This document shows, piece after piece, positions 15,751-23,155 of a stretch of DNA of 23,472 bases; the first letter of the stretch is position 1, and every line of letters starts with the position of its first letter. Under the pieces are notes generated by a model, which had not been told where the DNA came from, searched no databases, and was given only the letters and a program-made list of their open reading frames with translations. The stretch is taken from contig JAQVOV010000010.1 of the NCBI GenBank assembly GCA_028702395.1, forward strand, positions 1 to 23,472, read 5' to 3'. This stretch comes from Candidatus Omnitrophota bacterium (lineage in GTDB: Bacteria; Omnitrophota; Gorgyraeia; JABMRN01). Made by a program: the position numbers and the translations under genes.

Positions 15751-16434
15751 ATGTATATATTTCTTATCATTATATCGCTAACCTTTATATGTGGATTGTT
15801 TTGTTTTCTTGTTTTAAAAAACAATAAAGTTGAGCATGAAAACAAAAGACTTAAACTGGATCTGAGTTCTGCCAATCGACAACAAGCGGAAAAAGAAATG
15901 GAAAACGATTCTATGAGAAAACAGCTTATGGAGATCCGTAAGACAGAAGATTCTGTTAGAGAAGAAGTGACCCAGGCGTTCAGGAAAAAAGAAAAAGAAT
16001 ATAAACAAAAATTTGAAGAGGTACAAATAGAACTGGAAAAGGTCAAAAGGCAGAATATCGCGATCGAACGAAAAAAAACATCAGATATTGATAATATCAG
16101 TGTTTCCAGTATGGATAAATTGAAACAGGGAATGTATGGTATGCGTAATATAGAGAAAAATGATGCAGCTGAGGTAATCGAAAGCAATAAAGTGATCGAT
16201 GATATGAATAAAAGATTTGAGATAGAAAGAAATGCTTTAAAAAAACAAATAGATGCTATTAAACAGGAGAACGAAGCATTGAAAAATGATCATGTGAGAC
16301 TAGAAAATGATACAAAAAAACAGGAAGAAACGCTTCCAGAAAAACAGATTGATAAAGGAAGCATTGAAGAAAATCAGGATAATAATATAAACATAAACAT
16401 TGAGCTTGATACAGGGGAAAACAATAATGAATAA
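15751..16434 (+). CDS. Membrane-anchored coiled-coil protein of unknown function
   Basis: A 227-residue protein: one N-terminal TM segment (2-22), then almost entirely charged helix with coiled-coil character (about 25-100 and 140-190) and a disordered Asn/Glu-rich tail. No enzymatic motif. The layout is that of a scaffold or spacer held in the inner membrane; the side on which the coil lies is not clear, since few positive residues precede the TM. The stop overlaps the next gene by 8 bp, so the two membrane coiled-coil proteins are probably made together and may interact. Confidence 0.75.
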   Translation: MYIFLIIISLTFICGLFCFLVLKNNKVEHENKRLKLDLSSANRQQAEKEMENDSMRKQLMEIRKTEDSVREEVTQAFRKKEKEYKQKFEEVQIELEKVKRQNIAIERKKTSDIDNISVSSMDKLKQGMYGMRNIEKNDAAEVIESNKVIDDMNKRFEIERNALKKQIDAIKQENEALKNDHVRLENDTKKQEETLPEKQIDKGSIEENQDNNININIELDTGENNNE

Positions 16435-17365
16435 AAGAAGTTTAAGGGATAAAAAAGGTGGAATAGGCATGTTTTTGATGGTTTTAGTTTTCATTTTATC
16501 TTTTTCAGGACTTATTATAGGATTTATTAATGTTTATTCTGGGATAAAAACAAAAGAAAAAGAGGATGTCCAGATAACAGAGGTATCTGATAATATGATC
16601 TTACAGAAAGAAAAGCAAAATGCACTTATAGTGAACTTGCAGAGAAGTTTGGAAGATTCTATTGCAGATAATGATATGCTCAGAAACAAGATCGATCAGA
16701 TCAGTAAAACCAAAGAAAAAGAGGCTTCTGCTTTAACAGAGAAAGATAGTCAGATAAGTTTTCTTGTTAGTGCAAGAACAAGATTAGAAGAGACTGTTTC
16801 AGAACTTACTGAAAGTAAAAGAGTGGAAGCAGAGAAATTCACAAAAGAAAATCAAGAGCTTAGAGCGGATCTTGCAAAAGAACGTGAAAATGGAGCCAAG
16901 CAATTACTTTCATATGAAGAGCAATTTGCAGAAAAAGAAAAACAAGTACAGGAACTCAATGACACAATAACTTTTCTTAAAGATGAGATAAAGTCATTGC
17001 AGATAAGTTCTCTTGTAAAAGAAACGGCTAAGATGCATTTTAATTTAGCCAATCATTTTTTGAAAAACAAAGAATATTCTCTCGCTATAAATGAATATAA
17101 CAGAGCACTTGAGCTGACCCCAGATGATTTTGATGCAAATTATAATCTGGCCTTGATATATGATATTTATTCGGACAATCCTCTTTTATCATTAGAATAT
17201 TATCGTAAATGCCTTGAGATCAATCCTGATTTTGCAGATAAAAATATAGTACAGGAAAGAATAATAAGTTTGTCTTTGCATGATGCAGCTTCCATTGGGG
17301 AAACTGTTGCTAAAGAAAGTGATGGACATAAATTGCATCTTAAGAGTATAAAATATAAGGAATAG
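16427..17365 (+). CDS. Membrane-anchored coiled-coil protein with C-terminal TPR repeats
   Basis: A 312-residue protein: a basic N-terminus (KRSLRDKK), a TM segment (about 12-37), a long coiled coil (about 53-200) and about two TPR units (about 205-275; HFNLANHFLKNKEYSLAINE and the next helix pair). The positive-inside rule would place the coil and TPRs in the periplasm. ATG 16427 is chosen over TTG 16400 because GGGGA lies upstream and the overlap with the previous gene is then only 8 bp. Probable scaffold; function unknown. Confidence 0.78.
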   Translation: MNKRSLRDKKGGIGMFLMVLVFILSFSGLIIGFINVYSGIKTKEKEDVQITEVSDNMILQKEKQNALIVNLQRSLEDSIADNDMLRNKIDQISKTKEKEASALTEKDSQISFLVSARTRLEETVSELTESKRVEAEKFTKENQELRADLAKERENGAKQLLSYEEQFAEKEKQVQELNDTITFLKDEIKSLQISSLVKETAKMHFNLANHFLKNKEYSLAINEYNRALELTPDDFDANYNLALIYDIYSDNPLLSLEYYRKCLEINPDFADKNIVQERIISLSLHDAASIGETVAKESDGHKLHLKSIKYKE

Positions 17366-17428
17366 TGTTTTTTATACTGCGAAGATCGTTGATATAGTAA
17401 TGGAAAATTACAACATTGAAGGGTTTTT

Positions 17429-18577
17429 ATGTTCCGCTTTTTCACTGTAATTGGTGTTTTCTTAAGCTTAAATGTTTCATACGTAGGTGCAGACGACCAA
17501 AAAGCCTATGAATATAATCAAAAAGGTGTTGAATATCTTTCAGAAAAAAAACATAGGTTAGCCATTGATAACTTCAAAAAAGCATTACAGGAATCTCCTG
17601 ATAATGAAAAGATCAAGACCAACTTAGCACTCGCTTATAATAACTATGGGTTCCTATTCCAAAAAAACGGTCAGCCGATAAATGCTGTTGATAATTTTGA
17701 GAAATCCCTTAAGTACGCGCCAGAGAACATGTATACCCTTATAAATCTTATTGGGCTTTATTATGATAACAACGATATGAAGCAGGCAGCGTATTATTTG
17801 GAAATATCTGAAAAGATAGATCCGAACTTTCCAGGTTTAAAAGAATTCAAAAACAAATTAAGCAAAGAAGTGCCAGTAGAAAAAGATTCAAAAAAAACAG
17901 AAACCGTGCATTTTCTTATTGTTTCTGATGAAAAAGTGGATGTGAACAGTCTTTCCAATGTTAAGATCATATTGGAGCAGGCATATTCAAGAGTGGGTTC
18001 TTTTTATGATCTTTTCCCTAAGGAGAAATTAACTGTTGTTTTATATTCAGAAAAAGATTATGATAAATCATTGGGAGATGCTCCTTATTGGGTAATGGCT
18101 TTTTTCGACGGGAAAATACGTATACCATTATCCGAGAAAAAATACTCGAAAAATTTCTTACGAAGGATCATTTATCATGAGTATACTCACGCCCTTGTTA
18201 GATATATAACAAAAGCAAATGCACCTTTGTGGCTTAACGAAGGGTTAGCAACCTATTCTGAAAGTTTTGTTTCTCCTATGGATAAATATTTTTTAAAAGA
18301 TTATATTAACAGAAGAACATTTGTTCCTTTCAATGAATTACCATCTGATTACTCACAGATAAAGGGGCAGGCATGGGCTAATCTTTTATACAGAGAATTT
18401 TTCCTTTTAGCTTCTTTTCTTGTAGATAAATATGGAGCAGGAACTGTTAAAGATATTTTAGAAGATCTTGGGCAAGGTAAAGATATTATAAAAGTCTTTG
18501 AAAAAAGGTTACAATTAAGTTATAATGATTTTGGTGAAAATTGGGGAAAATATGTATTTTCTAAATTAAGTATATAA
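17429..18577 (+). CDS. Exported TPR protein with a gluzincin (peptidase MA-like) metalloprotease domain
   Basis: A 382-residue protein with a signal peptide (about 1-21), three TPR-like units (about 25-130), and a metallopeptidase domain (about 155-380). HEYTH (250-254) supplies two zinc ligands and the catalytic Glu; WLNEGLATYSE supplies the third ligand E271, the arrangement of MA-clan gluzincins. All these residues are present, so activity is plausible, in the periplasm or at the surface. GAAGGG lies about 6 nt before ATG 17429. The substrate is unknown; neighbouring membrane coiled-coil/TPR proteins and a calcium-binding protein are candidates for partners. Confidence 0.87.
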   Translation: MFRFFTVIGVFLSLNVSYVGADDQKAYEYNQKGVEYLSEKKHRLAIDNFKKALQESPDNEKIKTNLALAYNNYGFLFQKNGQPINAVDNFEKSLKYAPENMYTLINLIGLYYDNNDMKQAAYYLEISEKIDPNFPGLKEFKNKLSKEVPVEKDSKKTETVHFLIVSDEKVDVNSLSNVKIILEQAYSRVGSFYDLFPKEKLTVVLYSEKDYDKSLGDAPYWVMAFFDGKIRIPLSEKKYSKNFLRRIIYHEYTHALVRYITKANAPLWLNEGLATYSESFVSPMDKYFLKDYINRRTFVPFNELPSDYSQIKGQAWANLLYREFFLLASFLVDKYGAGTVKDILEDLGQGKDIIKVFEKRLQLSYNDFGENWGKYVFSKLSI

Positions 18578-18597
18578 TGAAAAAATAGGAGGTGGAT

Positions 18598-19008
18598 ATG
18601 GTAAAAAAGATATTAATTTGTTTTCTTGTTATAGGATTTATAGGACAAACAGCATATGCAGGATTATACAATCCCAAAAAAGATAAAAAAATGGGTCAAA
18701 CGCTTGTTGTTAAAAAAAATTCACAAACTGTAGAGACAACTAGTCGACCAGATTCTATAAATGGATGGGATAAGAAGAATTTCAAGATGACTACAAGATC
18801 TGAAAAAACATACGATCATAATAAAGATGGCAATATTTCAGGAAATGAAACGAAAATGTTATTAGCTTCAAGATATAACACAATAAAAGGAAAAAATAAT
18901 CCAAGAGTGGAAACAGAGGCTGAAAAATTCTTTGATCTTAATAATGATGGGAAATTAAATGATAGGGAAAAAGATAATATAAAAAGGGCAATAACAACCA
19001 AAAAATAA
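18598..19008 (+). CDS. Small exported protein with two EF-hand (dockerin/calmodulin-like) loops
   Basis: A 136-residue protein with a signal peptide (about 1-21, ending AYA), a linker, and two 12-residue calcium loops of standard D-x-N-x-D-G-x-I/L-x-x-x-E form: residues 73-84 and 113-124. Both have all coordinating side chains. Spacing of 40 residues is wider than in a dockerin and near that of an EF-hand pair. AGGAGG at 18587-18592 followed by ATG at 18598 fixes the start, not GTG 18592. It is last before a strong terminator. Likely an extracytoplasmic calcium-binding protein of unknown role. Confidence 0.85.
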   Translation: MVKKILICFLVIGFIGQTAYAGLYNPKKDKKMGQTLVVKKNSQTVETTSRPDSINGWDKKNFKMTTRSEKTYDHNKDGNISGNETKMLLASRYNTIKGKNNPRVETEAEKFFDLNNDGKLNDREKDNIKRAITTKK

Positions 19009-19032
19009 AAAATAGGAAATAAAAAATATTTA

Positions 19033-19073
19033 AATAAAGGCACATAAAATACATTATGTGCCTTTATTTTTTT
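19033..19073 (+). terminator. Rho-independent terminator
   Basis: A 15-bp perfect stem, AATAAAGGCACATAA (19033-19047) and TTATGTGCCTTTATT (19054-19068), with a 6-nt loop and a T-run. It lies 25 nt after the EF-hand gene and ends the region 3 operon. The A-rich left arm means it could also work on the other strand. Confidence 0.92.
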
Positions 19074-19109
19074 GGATATTTAAAGATAAATAAATTTTGT
19101 TATAAGATA

Positions 19110-19138
19110 TTGACATTTTGCTATTTGGATGATATACT
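19110..19138 (+). promoter_or_regulatory. Strong sigma70-like promoter of the MerR-ExeA-secretin operon
   Basis: Perfect TTGACA (19110-19115), 17-nt spacer, TATACT (19133-19138, 5 of 6). It lies right after the terminator and about 245 nt upstream of the first start codon, implying a long untranslated leader. Confidence 0.75.
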
Positions 19139-19144
19139 TTCTGT

Positions 19145-19382
19145 TATATTAGCTGTATGTTTTATTCTTTTAAGATTAACAATAATAACTGCACTTATAG
19201 TAACTACTATAGGTAAAGGGCACACGCAAAGGTAACATAAGAGTTTGCGAGTAGTTGTTTGTGTGTGTTATTAGTGTCTGTGGACAAAGGTTCTGGACTG
19301 GGTATTTTTTCGGCAAAACCGTATTCAGAACGATCCACCACTCACACTATAAACAGATGATTAAAATTAATATAGGAGCACA
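19145..19382 (+). promoter_or_regulatory. Long, apparently structured 5' leader of unknown class
   Basis: About 240 nt without a convincing ORF. Possible stems: TATAGT/ACTATA (19196-19211, 4-nt loop); CGCAAA/TTTGCG (19225-19249, 13-nt loop); and a nested long stem GTGGA plus GTTCTG (19280-19295) with CAGAAC plus TCCAC (19326-19338), enclosing the small hairpin CGG/CCG (19311-19321). I could not match it to a riboswitch I know. It ends in TAGGAG, the ribosome site of the MerR-like gene. Confidence 0.45.
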
Positions 19383-19610
19383 ATGGGGCTTATTTCAACA
19401 AAAGATGTAATACTTAAATTCGACCTTTCTTATCAAACGTTAAATTACTATACCAGTCTAGGTTTTTTTCAGGTTGTCCAGCGACGAGGGAATAAAAGGA
19501 TGTATGATGAGGAAGAAATACGCAGTAAATTGAAGGATATTTTTGAATTAAAGAACCAAGGATATCCTTTGCAGCTTATTATGAAAAAACTTAATGGAGA
19601 AAGCGTATGA
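19383..19610 (+). CDS. Small MerR-type winged-helix DNA-binding protein
   Basis: A 75-residue protein that is essentially one MerR-like helix-turn-helix: VILKFDLSYQTLNYYTSLGF is the recognition unit, RGNKRMYDEEEI is the wing (the usual R-x-Y/F position reads RMYDEEE), and an additional helix follows. There is no effector-binding domain or long dimerisation helix, so it is either a minimal regulator or an AlpA/excisionase-like DNA binder. TAGGAG lies before ATG 19383. Its stop overlaps the next gene by 4 bp, so it may control its own operon. Confidence 0.82.
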   Translation: MGLISTKDVILKFDLSYQTLNYYTSLGFFQVVQRRGNKRMYDEEEIRSKLKDIFELKNQGYPLQLIMKKLNGESV

Positions 19611-20482
19611 GTTACTATAAAATTCTTGGGTTTGATAAAGAACCTTTTTCAACATCACCTGATCCAAACTTTTTATATATGTCAGCTGAACATGAATCTG
19701 CTTTGACCAATACCCTCATTGAATTGAATTTAAAAAGAGGGTTGAATATTATTTTAGGGGATATTGGTACCGGTAAAACAACTCTTTCTCGAAAACTTAT
19801 TCAGCAAATGGCAAAAAGGGAAAGGTTCTTATTCCAAATAATACTTAATCCGTTCTTTGAAGATGAAAAGCAGTTCATGATATTCCTAATGCAAAATTTC
19901 AACATCCAAGTTGATTTTCAAAGTTTGAGTTTACAGGAACTAAGAGATATCTTTGAAAAGTTCTTACTGGAGCGTACTTTGGAACAGGGAAATACAGTTA
20001 TTGTTATTATAGATGAAGCACAGAAACTTTCCATTCAGTCTTTAGAGACATTACGAATGCTTCTGAATTACGAGACAAATGAGTTCAAACTTATACAAAT
20101 TGTTCTTTTAGGACAGGTGGAGCTATATCCTAAGATATTGGAAATTCCTAATTTTTATGATAGGATCAATTTTAAATTCACGCTTTATCCTTTTAATTTG
20201 GAAGATACAAAGAACATGATAGCTTTTAGATTAAAGGAAGCAGGGTATAATGGTAAAATGAATATATTTCTTGATGAGGCGATCAAAGAGATCTATAATT
20301 ACACAAATGGATATCCTAGGAGAATAACTATTTTATGTCATAAATCATTAAAAAAGCTTATTTTGGATAAAAAATATGTGGTAGATGTTGCATTGGTAAG
20401 AGAAATTATTCAGGAAGAGGAAAGGATGGGATGGCAGAAAAGGGAAAAGATCTTACAGCAGAACAACAATTACTTGAACTGA
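19607..20482 (+). CDS. ExeA/GspA-like AAA ATPase
   Basis: A 291-residue ATPase: N-terminal YYKILGFDKEPFSTSPDP, which is diagnostic for the ExeA/MshM group, Walker A GDIGTGKT (51-58), Walker B VIVIIDEAQ (131-139, D136/E137), and the sensor region LRMLLNYETNEFKLIQIVLLGQ. In ExeA of Aeromonas the ATPase with ExeB helps place the secretin in the envelope. This form is about half the length of Aeromonas ExeA and lacks its peptidoglycan-binding half and TM, so it should be cytoplasmic. It overlaps the next gene by 52 bp and the MerR gene by 4 bp. Confidence 0.88.
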   Translation: MSYYKILGFDKEPFSTSPDPNFLYMSAEHESALTNTLIELNLKRGLNIILGDIGTGKTTLSRKLIQQMAKRERFLFQIILNPFFEDEKQFMIFLMQNFNIQVDFQSLSLQELRDIFEKFLLERTLEQGNTVIVIIDEAQKLSIQSLETLRMLLNYETNEFKLIQIVLLGQVELYPKILEIPNFYDRINFKFTLYPFNLEDTKNMIAFRLKEAGYNGKMNIFLDEAIKEIYNYTNGYPRRITILCHKSLKKLILDKKYVVDVALVREIIQEEERMGWQKREKILQQNNNYLN

Positions 20483-21162
20483 TAGAAAAAGAGAACCAAT
20501 CTTCATTAGCAGGCAGTTCAAAAGAAGGGGATGTTTTGTTTTCAAATGATGGAGTATCGTCGATAAGCTCCAGGAAACAGCCCTTTTTTTCTATGGAAGT
20601 CATTAAAGGAAGGATAGAGTTCCTTAAGGAAAAGTTCCATGATGCCAAAGGGCTTTTAAGCGGGGTAAAGGACATAGATGTTTCTATTGATCTTGCTAAT
20701 AATGTCCTTATTTTGGTTATTTGTGTATTGTTTTTTACTCTTGGATATGAAATAATATCAAAGCCATCTGAGTTTCAGAAAACACCGGATATGATCGGGG
20801 AACAAAAAAAAACGCCTACTGTTAAAACAGTTACGAAAAAGGAAAAAGAACTTCAGTATTTTTTGGATAAGATCAATGAAAGAAGTTTGTTTTATCTGAA
20901 GCCTGAAGCTGTTGTAGAAAAGGTCGCTGAAGCAATTGCTCCTCCTAAAACACCGTTGGAACTTTTCATGGAAGATGTGAAGCTTGTGGGATTATCGCCT
21001 TCAGCAGGACAAGATCCAAGTTTTATCATGCTTGAAAGCAAAAAGACCGAGACCACCATTTTTCTCGAGGAGGGAGATGAGGTAGACGGGGTTTTTATAG
21101 ACAAGATATTACCTGATAAAGTGATCTTAAAATATAAAGATGAAATACGTGAATTAAGATAA
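20431..21162 (+). CDS. Single-pass inner-membrane protein, GspC/PilP/GspB-like
   Basis: A 243-residue protein: a charged cytoplasmic part (1-90), a TM segment (about 91-108), a Lys/Pro linker, and a C-terminal domain (about 180-243) with LFMEDVKLVGLSPSAGQDPS, then short strands ending in DEVDGVFIDKI and KVILKYKDEI. This is the layout of the GspC homology region or PilP, which connect the inner membrane to the N0 domain of a secretin. The secretin gene is next. ATG 20431 lies inside the ATPase gene, with AGGA upstream. An unusually long cytoplasmic domain may contact the ATPase; that is inference. Confidence 0.78.
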   Translation: MAEKGKDLTAEQQLLELIEKENQSSLAGSSKEGDVLFSNDGVSSISSRKQPFFSMEVIKGRIEFLKEKFHDAKGLLSGVKDIDVSIDLANNVLILVICVLFFTLGYEIISKPSEFQKTPDMIGEQKKTPTVKTVTKKEKELQYFLDKINERSLFYLKPEAVVEKVAEAIAPPKTPLELFMEDVKLVGLSPSAGQDPSFIMLESKKTETTIFLEEGDEVDGVFIDKILPDKVILKYKDEIRELR

Positions 21163-21175
21163 GATTGGATGCTGC

Positions 21176-22702
21176 ATGAAAAAATTAAAAATATCAATCA
21201 TATTTTTGTTGAATTTAAGTTTTTGCTTATTAAGCGGAAAAGATATTTCTTCTGCTTTAAATCAAAAATTTTCTACAGAAATGCAGGACAGATTTTCAAA
21301 AGAAATAACTTTAGACCTTCGTGATATGGATATCATTGATGTTTTCAAATTTATATCAATGAAAGGTGATTTTAGTATTGTCATCAGTAAAACAGTTACC
21401 GGCCGCGCTACACTTGTACTTAAGAGTGTAAAGATCGTAGATGCAATGGATATCATATGTATTGCGAACGGCCTTGGTTATAGGGCAATGGAAAATATAG
21501 TTTATGTCATGCCTGAAGAAGAGTATTTTGAAATGTACGGGACATATTTCAGGGATAAAACAATGGTCAAGATAGTTTACTTACAATATGTTCGCCCAAG
21601 TTATGCTTTAGAGGCCCTTAAAAATGTTAAAAGTGAAGTTGGCAAACTTGTTATCGACGAAGACTCAGGTGCAATTGTCATGATAGATACTCCTGATAAG
21701 GTTGAAGAAATGCAGGACGTTCTTGATAAGATAGATCATAAACTTGTAACAAAAATATTTACTATCAATTATGCTAATCCGGAAGAAGTCAAAGAAAAAC
21801 TCAGAGAAAGGTTAGATGTAAAAAGTGTAGGAACTATTGAAGCTGATTCAAGATCCTCACAGGTCATTATTACCGCACTTCCAAGCAGATTTGATGAGAT
21901 TGAACCTATAATTCAAGCATTAGATAAACAAACAAAAGAAGTCATGATAAAACTTAAAATATTAAAAGTTGTATTGAATCCAAAATTTGATTTTGGGATT
22001 GATTGGGATAATCTACTTAATAATTTAGGTTCTTTGGCAATAAGCGGTGCTTTCCCTATTAATGCAAGTACTATTGGAACTGCGGTTGGAACGCTTGCAT
22101 GGGGAAATCTTGATTCAGATAAATTTGCAGTTGAACTAAAAGCTTTAAAGCAAGTAGTTGATGTTAAAACTCTTTCTAATCCGACTTTATTAGTTACAAA
22201 TAATGAGGAAGCAAAAATACACATAGGCGATAAACTCGCTTATGTTACAACAACTACAACTGGTACAGGAGCGGATCAGACAACAAATGAAGAAGTGCAT
22301 TTTATCGACGTAGGAATACTTCTTACTGTTCAGCCTCAGATAGGTGATGATGGTTTTATAAGAATGAAGATCTCTCCTGAAATATCTTCAAAGACAAGTG
22401 AATTGATCACTCCGCAAGGTGCAGAGATACCTATAGTCAATACTACTTTAATTGAAACTAATGTTATGGTCAAAGATGGTGTCAGTATCATAATCGGGGG
22501 ATTACATAAAGATGAACAGGAATCTTCTAAACAAGGCATTCCGTATCTAATGGATCTGCCTTTTGTTGGCAATGCTTTTAAAAACATCAGTGATGATATT
22601 AGAAAAACAGAGATCGTTATTATTCTTACTCCTGAAATAGTCACTGGCGGAAAAACAAAAGTTGATTATACCCCAGAACTTCTTCCGATGAAAAAATATT
22701 AA
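21176..22702 (+). CDS. Secretin (GspD/PilQ family outer-membrane channel)
   Basis: A 508-residue protein with a signal peptide (about 1-21), an N0/STN-like domain (about 44-113, with DIIDVFKFIS and IDVFK-like strands), two N1/N2-type KH folds (about 131-187 with VYLQYV, 193-252 with FTINYANPEEV), and the secretin beta-barrel domain (about 255-488). SNPTLLVTNNEEAKIHIGD and VNTTLIETNVMVKDG are secretin signatures, and GIPYLMDLPFVGNAF is the hallmark near the C-terminus. It is short compared with GspD (about 650) because it has fewer N-domains. No lipobox or clear S-domain. ATG 21176 has no strong Shine-Dalgarno. Confidence 0.92.
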   Translation: MKKLKISIIFLLNLSFCLLSGKDISSALNQKFSTEMQDRFSKEITLDLRDMDIIDVFKFISMKGDFSIVISKTVTGRATLVLKSVKIVDAMDIICIANGLGYRAMENIVYVMPEEEYFEMYGTYFRDKTMVKIVYLQYVRPSYALEALKNVKSEVGKLVIDEDSGAIVMIDTPDKVEEMQDVLDKIDHKLVTKIFTINYANPEEVKEKLRERLDVKSVGTIEADSRSSQVIITALPSRFDEIEPIIQALDKQTKEVMIKLKILKVVLNPKFDFGIDWDNLLNNLGSLAISGAFPINASTIGTAVGTLAWGNLDSDKFAVELKALKQVVDVKTLSNPTLLVTNNEEAKIHIGDKLAYVTTTTTGTGADQTTNEEVHFIDVGILLTVQPQIGDDGFIRMKISPEISSKTSELITPQGAEIPIVNTTLIETNVMVKDGVSIIIGGLHKDEQESSKQGIPYLMDLPFVGNAFKNISDDIRKTEIVIILTPEIVTGGKTKVDYTPELLPMKKY

Positions 22703-22835
22703 TAGTTTTTGACGAACTTTTAAGTTTTTAATTTTCTATTTTTTAAAATTACCCAATATCCAATCATAAAATAGACAAAAAGCCAACCTTTTTTTAAAAT
22801 ATGCATAATATATATTAAAAGATAGTAATTTTTAT

Positions 22836-22864
22836 TTGATTTTGAACATATCTTGGGGTATACT
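22836..22864 (+). promoter_or_regulatory. Sigma70-like promoter for the surface-protein genes
   Basis: TTGATT (22836-22841), 17-nt spacer, TATACT (22859-22864). Upstream of it (22703-22835) I see only AT-rich DNA and a weak AAAAAG/CTTTTT stem near 22773. It separates the secretin operon from the genes after 22904. Confidence 0.55.
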
Positions 22865-22903
22865 ATCAACATAATATATATATATTACATTTAAAGGAGA
22901 GCG

Positions 22904-23155
22904 ATGCATTTTTTTCTCCCGTTTATTACTGTTTTATTTTTATTAAAAATAAAATATATTTTTTGTATTCGTAGACATCCTATGGGATGTCTTTCTTTAT
23001 TTAGGTTAAAATCAAAAAAGTTAGATATATCTACTTTTATATTAGAATGTAATTCAGGTAAGCTTAGATTATGGGGTAATATTGTAATATTTGCTTTTTT
23101 TTATTTTTTTTATTTATATGCAAATATTACTAATATAGGCGGGTGTTATGTTTAG
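22904..23155 (+). CDS. Possible small membrane protein or leader ORF
   Basis: An 83-codon frame with an excellent ribosome site (AAAGGAGAG, about 3 nt before ATG). The product has two hydrophobic segments (about 3-22 and 58-72) joined by a basic loop with three Cys residues (C21, C30, C50). No family is recognisable. Its stop overlaps the start of the following exported-protein gene by 8 bp, which suggests coupling. An 8-bp terminator-like hairpin lies inside it. Very T-rich codons make a chance ORF in a 5' leader possible. Confidence 0.42.
   Translation: MHFFLPFITVLFLLKIKYIFCIRRHPMGCLSLFRLKSKKLDISTFILECNSGKLRLWGNIVIFAFFYFFYLYANITNIGGCYV
22973..23002 (+). terminator. Terminator-like hairpin inside the leader/small ORF
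   Basis: AGACATCC (22973-22980) and GGATGTCT (22985-22992) pair around TATG and are followed by TTCTTTATTT. It could be an attenuator between the promoter at 22836 and the surface-protein gene, or be a structural accident. Confidence 0.4.

Noticed and set aside
15696..16187. 163-codon minus-strand ORF opposite the coiled-coil gene
   Set aside because: The plus-strand frame has a promoter, TM segment, heptads and operon overlap; the antisense product is Ser/Phe-rich complement of Lys/Glu codons.
19212..19345. c-di-GMP (GEMM) riboswitch
   Set aside because: GGCACACGCAAAGG loosely recalls the GEMM 5' part, but the conserved GACGCAAAGCC and GGGTTACCG parts are absent.
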